Shown here: in pieces, positions 5,863-9,745 of the stretch
Layout of the letters: each line of letters begins with the position of its first letter
How positions within the stretch are numbered: position 1 is the stretch's first letter
DNA from: a bacterium
GTDB lineage: Bacteria; Spirochaetota; JAHITG01
Assembly (NCBI GenBank): GCA_028711675.1
Contig: JAQTRT010000099.1
Span: 1 to 9,745, forward strand
DNA length: 9,745 nucleotides
Direction: 5' to 3'
Translations under genes and position numbers: made by a program
Notes under the pieces: model-generated
Databases searched by the model: none
The model's input: the letters and a program-made list of their open reading frames with translations, nothing else
Told to the model about the DNA's origin: nothing

Positions 5863-7638
5863 ATGAAGACCAGAGCCAATGAGATGATCACCCTGAAAGG
5901 AACCGCTGCTTCACCCGGTGTGGCCATCGGGCACGCGAGTATCTTTTACGACGAGGAACAGTACTCCATCCCGAAATACAAGATCAATGCCACGGAAATA
6001 AAAAAAGAGATCACCCGGTTCAATACGTCGCTCGTGAAGACCAAGCTGGAACTGAGGAACCTCCGGAAGAAACTATACAGCATGGTCCGGGACAGCAAGC
6101 TTGATTTTTTCAAGATGCATCTTATGGTCCTGGATGACCCCTTCCTGAAAGATAACGTGCTCCTTGAGATAACGGAGAATAATAAGAACGCGGAATGGGC
6201 TTTGTACGAGATCATGGAAAAGTACATCAAGTCCCTGAACCTGATAAAGGACGAATACCTGAGCGAAAGGAGCGCCGACCTGTATGATCTGGCCAAACGG
6301 ATCATGAACAACCTCTTGAAAAAGAGACGGAGCTCCCTGAAGGTCATCCATCCGGACAGCATCATCATCGCCAATGACCTGACGCCGGCCGATACCGCGG
6401 ACATCGACAAGAGCCGCGTGATCGGTTTTGCCACCAACCTGGGAGGAAAGACATCCCATACGGCCATCGTGGCCAGGGCCCTGGCCATTCCCGCTGTCGT
6501 AGGCCTGGAGAACATTACGGCCCAGATCAAGGATAATGACCAGATCATCGTGGACGGGAACAACGGGGTCGTAGTCATCAATCCCAACGAGACTACCCTG
6601 AAAGAATACAAGACGGCCCAGAGCATATTCATCCGTTATTCGGAAGATTTAAAGAAGCTCACGCTCTTGGATGCCGTTACCCTGGACAATAAGAAATTTA
6701 TCCTGGCCGGGAATATAGAGATCCGCGAGGAGATCGATTCCGTGATCAGTCACGGCGGTCACGGTATCGGACTTTTCCGGACCGAGTTCCTGTATCTGAA
6801 CCGGCCGGCCCTTCCCACGGAGAACGAACTTTTCACCACCTTCAGGGAAGCCGTGGAAAAGACCAATCCGTACCCGGTGGTCTTCCGGACACTGGATGTG
6901 GGCGGCGACAAGATCGGCGGTTCCATCAAGATGAGCAGTGAACAGAACCCTTTCCTGGGATACAGAGCCATCCGTTTCTGCCTGGAGAATCCCGATATCT
7001 TCAATGCCCAGCTCAGGGCCATCCTCCGGGCCAGTCATTACGGCAATGCCTGCCTCATGATCCCCATGATCTCTTCCGTGGACGAGATCAAGAAGGTAAA
7101 AGAGATCCTGGAAAGCCAGAAGAAACATCTGAAATCCAAGGGCGAAAAATTCAAGGAAGAGATCAAGCTGGGTTCCATGATCGAGATCCCTTCAGCGGCC
7201 GTGACCATCGATATCATTGCCAAGGAAGTGGATTTCGTCAGCATCGGGACCAATGACCTGGTCCAGTATACTCTGGCTGTGGACAGGAATAATAACAAGA
7301 TATCATATCTTTACGAACCGTTCCATCCGGCGGTGATCAGGCTGATCAAGCAGGTCGTCGAGGTTTGCCACAGGCATAAGATCAAGGTCCATGTGTGCGG
7401 CGAACTGGCCTCGGACCCCATGGCAGCCCTGGTCTTTTCCGGCATGGGCATTGATGAGCTGAGCATGAGCGCCATTGCCATTCCTGAGATCAAGAAACTG
7501 ATCCGGTCCGTTCATTATTCCGAAGTGAACCTGATGGCCGGAGTTCTGAAGATGGAGACCGCACTCGAGATCAAGAACGCCATCCACCAGTTCATCGTGG
7601 AAAAGACACCGGAATACGTTTATAAGAAAGTAGTATAA
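5863..7638 (+). CDS. ptsI: PTS enzyme I (phosphoenolpyruvate-protein phosphotransferase)
   Basis: 591 residues from the first ATG, close to the usual ~575. Enzyme I takes phosphate from PEP and passes it to HPr, in the cytoplasm. Domains in order: the HPr-binding helical region within the N-terminal half; the phospho-histidine domain with GGKTSHTAIVARALAIPAVVG (204-224), active-site H199; and the PEP-binding barrel with GIGLFRTEFL (R306), R342 in FRTLDVGGDK, NPFLGYRAIR, metal ligand E441 in GSMIEIPSA, IGTNDLVQYTLAVDR (N464, metal ligand D465) and the acid C512 in VCGELASDP. There is no N-terminal GAF domain, so it is the sugar-type EI rather than EI-Ntr. ATG at 5884 (MITLKGTAASPG) matches the family start better than ATG at 5863; neither has a Shine-Dalgarno. 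No ptsH or EII gene lies nearby, so whether it serves sugar uptake or regulation is open. Confidence 0.97.
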   Translation: MKTRANEMITLKGTAASPGVAIGHASIFYDEEQYSIPKYKINATEIKKEITRFNTSLVKTKLELRNLRKKLYSMVRDSKLDFFKMHLMVLDDPFLKDNVLLEITENNKNAEWALYEIMEKYIKSLNLIKDEYLSERSADLYDLAKRIMNNLLKKRRSSLKVIHPDSIIIANDLTPADTADIDKSRVIGFATNLGGKTSHTAIVARALAIPAVVGLENITAQIKDNDQIIVDGNNGVVVINPNETTLKEYKTAQSIFIRYSEDLKKLTLLDAVTLDNKKFILAGNIEIREEIDSVISHGGHGIGLFRTEFLYLNRPALPTENELFTTFREAVEKTNPYPVVFRTLDVGGDKIGGSIKMSSEQNPFLGYRAIRFCLENPDIFNAQLRAILRASHYGNACLMIPMISSVDEIKKVKEILESQKKHLKSKGEKFKEEIKLGSMIEIPSAAVTIDIIAKEVDFVSIGTNDLVQYTLAVDRNNNKISYLYEPFHPAVIRLIKQVVEVCHRHKIKVHVCGELASDPMAALVFSGMGIDELSMSAIAIPEIKKLIRSVHYSEVNLMAGVLKMETALEIKNAIHQFIVEKTPEYVYKKVV

Positions 7639-7657
7639 TTCCTGAGGAGGAGTGAGC

Positions 7658-7840
7658 ATGCTGGAAAGAATCAAGAACATAAAAGGCGATTCTATTCTGA
7701 AATTCGGGGCCTTTGTTTATATCCTGGGCTTTTTATTCCTGTTCCTGGTGGGGCAGAATTACACAGGCCTCTTCTCCGTGGTGGCCCCCCTTTCCATCGT
7801 ACTGGGCGCGCTGGTCATCTCGATCGGCCTGGCCCGGTAA
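7658..7840 (+). CDS. Small two-helix membrane protein, unknown function
   Basis: 60 residues. A basic amphipathic N-terminus (MLERIKNIKGDS) precedes two hydrophobic segments, ~16-33 (FGAFVYILGFLFLFLVG) and ~38-58 (GLFSVVAPLSIVLGALVISIG), joined by a tight NYTG turn. It ends at LAR, so both termini are probably cytoplasmic. The start is fixed by a strong GAGGAGG at 7644-7650, 7 nt before ATG 7658; a GTG at 7652 in the same frame is too close to that site. It lies 19 nt after the ptsI stop and is very likely in the same transcript. I recognise no family. The strong ribosome site and clean membrane topology argue that it is a real gene. Confidence 0.75.
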   Translation: MLERIKNIKGDSILKFGAFVYILGFLFLFLVGQNYTGLFSVVAPLSIVLGALVISIGLAR

Positions 7841-7872
7841 TACCGGATCACAGACCTTCTTTTAAATTCCGC

Positions 7873-7902
7873 TTGAATTATTTTCTGCTGAGATTATATT
7901 AT
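7873..7902 (+). promoter_or_regulatory. Promoter of uvrA, at or near leaderless
   Basis: TTGAAT at 7873-7878 is followed by TATATT at 7895-7900 (16-nt spacer) or TATTAT at 7897-7902 (18-nt spacer). The expected +1 falls at 7907-7909, 2-4 nt before the only usable uvrA ATG (7911). There is no Shine-Dalgarno in the gap 7841-7910. No LexA-type operator was recognised, though SOS boxes differ widely among phyla. Confidence 0.5.
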
Positions 7903-7910
7903 TCAGACAT

Positions 7911-9745
7911 ATGTCCTATGATTATATCAGAATTAAAGGGGCGAAAGAGCATAATCTGAAGAACATCAGCCTGGACCTGCCCCGGAACAAGTTCATTGTC
8001 ATCACCGGTCTGTCCGGTTCGGGAAAGTCCACTCTGGCCTTTGACACCATCTATGCCGAGGGGCAAAGGCGGTACGTCGAGTCCCTTTCAGCCTATGCCA
8101 GGCAGTTCCTCGGCCAGATGGAGAAACCGGACGTGGAATCTATCGAAGGCCTTTCCCCTTCCATCTCCATAGAACAGAAAGTAACGCACAGGAACCCGCG
8201 CTCCATCGTGGCTACGGTTACCGAGATCTATGATTATTTCAGGCTTCTGTTCGCCAATGCCGGGGAACCCACCTGCTATCTGTGCGGGAAGCCCATCACT
8301 TCCCAGACCTCCACCCAGATCATCGATTATGTCCTGAAGTATCCTCCTCCTGCCAAGGTCCAGGTCCTGGCGCCTCTTGTGACAGGACGGAAAGGCGAGT
8401 ATAAGAACGTGATCGAAACGGTCCGGAAAGAGGGCTTTGCCCGGATACGGATCGACGGCAAGGTCTATAACCTGCATGAGGACAGGATCCCTGATTTAAA
8501 GAAGAGCCTGAAACACACTCTTGAGATCGTGGTGGACCGGCTTGTGATCAAACCCGGGGATGAGAAGCGTATCTCTGATTCCGTGGAATCCGGCCTGCGG
8601 CACGGGGACGGGAAGGTGATCATTAAGGACGAGAATGAGGAGAGGATCTTCTCCCGGAAACTGGCCTGTACCGACTGCGGTGTGAGCCTGCCTGAGATCT
8701 CGCCCAGGTTCTTCTCTTTTAATAATCCTTACGGCGCCTGCCCGACGTGCAGCGGTCTGGGCAAAGCCATTGAGTTCGACCCTGACCTTATCGTGCCCGA
8801 TCCCAATCTCAGTATTTATGAGGGAGCCATCGATCCTTTCCAGATACAGGGGCGGAATTATTTTTATCATACGTTCAAAGGCCTGGCCGAGACATACCAT
8901 TTCAGTCTCGATACGCCGTTCCGGAAACTTCCCCAGAAGGTGAAGGAGATCATCTTCTATGGTACCGGCGGGAAGAAAATACGTTTCAATTACGAAAGCG
9001 ACCGGTTCAAGGGAAGCTATGACGGCCGTTTCGAAGGTGTGATCAATAACCTGAAACGGCGTTACCGCGATACCCAGTCGGAAGAGATGAGGGAGGAGAT
9101 CTCCGGGTATATGAGCACCAAGCTCTGCCCGGACTGCGGAGGGCACAGGCTGAAAAAAGAAGTACTGGCCGTCAAGATCAAGGGCCATTCCATCATGGAT
9201 GTGACCAGGATGAGCGTAAAGGAGTGCTACGGATTCTTCGACAGCATCAGACTCACCGAGAATCAGAAACTGATCGCCCGCGATATCCTGAAAGAGATCA
9301 AGGAACGGCTCCAGTTCCTCCTGAACGTGGGTTTGGATTATTTGACGCTGGACCGCGAAGCCGGCACGCTTTCCGGAGGCGAAGCTCAGCGTATCAGGCT
9401 GGCTACTCAGGTGGGCTCCGGCCTGGTGGGCGTTCTGTACGTTCTGGACGAGCCTTCTATCGGCCTTCATCAAAAGGATAACAGGAAACTGCTCGATACG
9501 CTGAGGCATCTGAACCGGATCGGGAACACGCTTCTGGTGATCGAACACGACGAGGAGACCATCCGCAATGCGGATTACGTGGTGGACCTCGGACCCGGAG
9601 CCGGCGAGCACGGAGGACTGGTCGTGGCTGTGGGAACGCCGGAAGAGATCGAGAAGAATCCGGATTCCATTACAGGACAGTATTTAAGCGGCAGGCTGAA
9701 AGTGGACGTTCCGCTGAAAAGAAGGAAAGGGAACGGGAAGGTCCT
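7911..9745 (+). CDS. uvrA: UvrA excision-repair ATPase (3' partial)
   Basis: The first 611 codons of a protein that is normally ~940 residues; the frame is open to the end of the window. UvrA dimers scan DNA, recognise lesions and load UvrB in nucleotide excision repair. Visible in order: N-terminal EHNLKNI; Walker A GLSGSGKST (33-41); RRYVESLSAYARQFLGQM (53-70); CYLCG (122-126) in the region leading to the UvrB-binding domain; zinc module C253-x2-C256 and C277-x2-C280; CPDCGGHRL (406-414); ABC signature LSGGEAQRIRLA (487-498); Walker B VLYVLDEPSIGLH with D513/E514; and the switch histidine H546 in VIEHDEE. It is cut off in the linker before the second ATPase site. ATG 7911 is the only start: the next in-frame codon of note upstream is a stop at 7863-7865, with no ATG, GTG or TTG between. 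No Shine-Dalgarno precedes it. No frameshift is seen in the visible part. Confidence 0.98.
   Translation, partial: MSYDYIRIKGAKEHNLKNISLDLPRNKFIVITGLSGSGKSTLAFDTIYAEGQRRYVESLSAYARQFLGQMEKPDVESIEGLSPSISIEQKVTHRNPRSIVATVTEIYDYFRLLFANAGEPTCYLCGKPITSQTSTQIIDYVLKYPPPAKVQVLAPLVTGRKGEYKNVIETVRKEGFARIRIDGKVYNLHEDRIPDLKKSLKHTLEIVVDRLVIKPGDEKRISDSVESGLRHGDGKVIIKDENEERIFSRKLACTDCGVSLPEISPRFFSFNNPYGACPTCSGLGKAIEFDPDLIVPDPNLSIYEGAIDPFQIQGRNYFYHTFKGLAETYHFSLDTPFRKLPQKVKEIIFYGTGGKKIRFNYESDRFKGSYDGRFEGVINNLKRRYRDTQSEEMREEISGYMSTKLCPDCGGHRLKKEVLAVKIKGHSIMDVTRMSVKECYGFFDSIRLTENQKLIARDILKEIKERLQFLLNVGLDYLTLDREAGTLSGGEAQRIRLATQVGSGLVGVLYVLDEPSIGLHQKDNRKLLDTLRHLNRIGNTLLVIEHDEETIRNADYVVDLGPGAGEHGGLVVAVGTPEEIEKNPDSITGQYLSGRLKVDVPLKRRKGNGKV

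Noticed and set aside
7634..7639. Perfect TATAAT at the end of ptsI as a promoter for the small membrane gene
   Set aside because: It is formed by the last Val codon, the stop codon and the next base, and no -35-like sequence lies 16-18 nt upstream. Co-transcription with ptsI is simpler.
7834..7846. CCGGTA-A-TACCGG palindrome at the stop of the small membrane gene as a terminator
   Set aside because: Only a 5-bp stem with a 3-nt loop, and no T tract directly follows; the nearest T-rich stretch is over 10 nt away.
8496..9611. 371-codon open frame on the minus strand
   Set aside because: It lies wholly inside uvrA, whose motifs are unmistakable on the plus strand; it is an antisense shadow.
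1..9745. CRISPR arrays, tRNAs, rRNAs, insertion sequences, phage or defence genes
   Set aside because: No direct-repeat/spacer pattern, cloverleaf, transposase or integrase motif, or flanking target duplications were seen. Core-gene content and even composition argue against a mobile island.

Overview
The window reads as chromosomal core-type DNA from a diderm (Gram-negative-type) bacterium. Three products have export signals, one looks like a small beta-strand envelope protein, and the rest are housekeeping enzymes. TPR proteins are prominent, base composition looks balanced, and gaps between genes are short. The phylum cannot be fixed from this sequence. The TPR plus Mrr-like fusion recalls spirochaetes and the small beta-strand protein recalls FCB or candidate-phylum diderms, but both are impressions from memory. 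I see no insertion sequence, integrase, phage gene, CRISPR array, tRNA or rRNA.

Layout. (1) 2-1264, plus strand: the 3' part of a cytoplasmic TPR protein that ends in a degenerate Mrr-type nuclease fold. (2) 1267-1800, minus strand: a small exported protein convergent with it, with only 2 nt between the stop codons and a near-consensus promoter ending at its ATG. (3) 2029-2469: aroQ, type II 3-dehydroquinate dehydratase, behind its own promoter and a roughly 120-nt leader with inverted repeats. (4) 2565-5785: three tightly linked genes, with overlaps of 11 and 14 nt. They are an exported TPR/coiled-coil protein, an exported beta-rich protein with a coiled-coil tail, and an M24 Xaa-Pro-type aminopeptidase. 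(5) 5863-7840: ptsI (PTS enzyme I) and a 60-residue protein with two membrane segments. (6) 7911 to the window end: the first 611 codons of uvrA, cut off before its second ATPase site. uvrA needs manual calling because it has no stop codon inside the window.

How the genes fit together. aroQ (shikimate pathway), ptsI (PEP-dependent phosphorelay) and uvrA (nucleotide excision repair) are ordinary functions with intact catalytic motifs. The least explained part is the pair of overlapping exported proteins at 2565-4749, which looks like a co-translated envelope module of unknown function. A second theme is translation start type. Genes directly behind a promoter (1800 minus, 5863, 7911) lack a Shine-Dalgarno sequence, and two of them seem to be transcribed from at or within a few bases of the ATG. 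Most downstream genes have recognisable Shine-Dalgarno sequences. Nothing here looks like a defence system or a mobile cassette.
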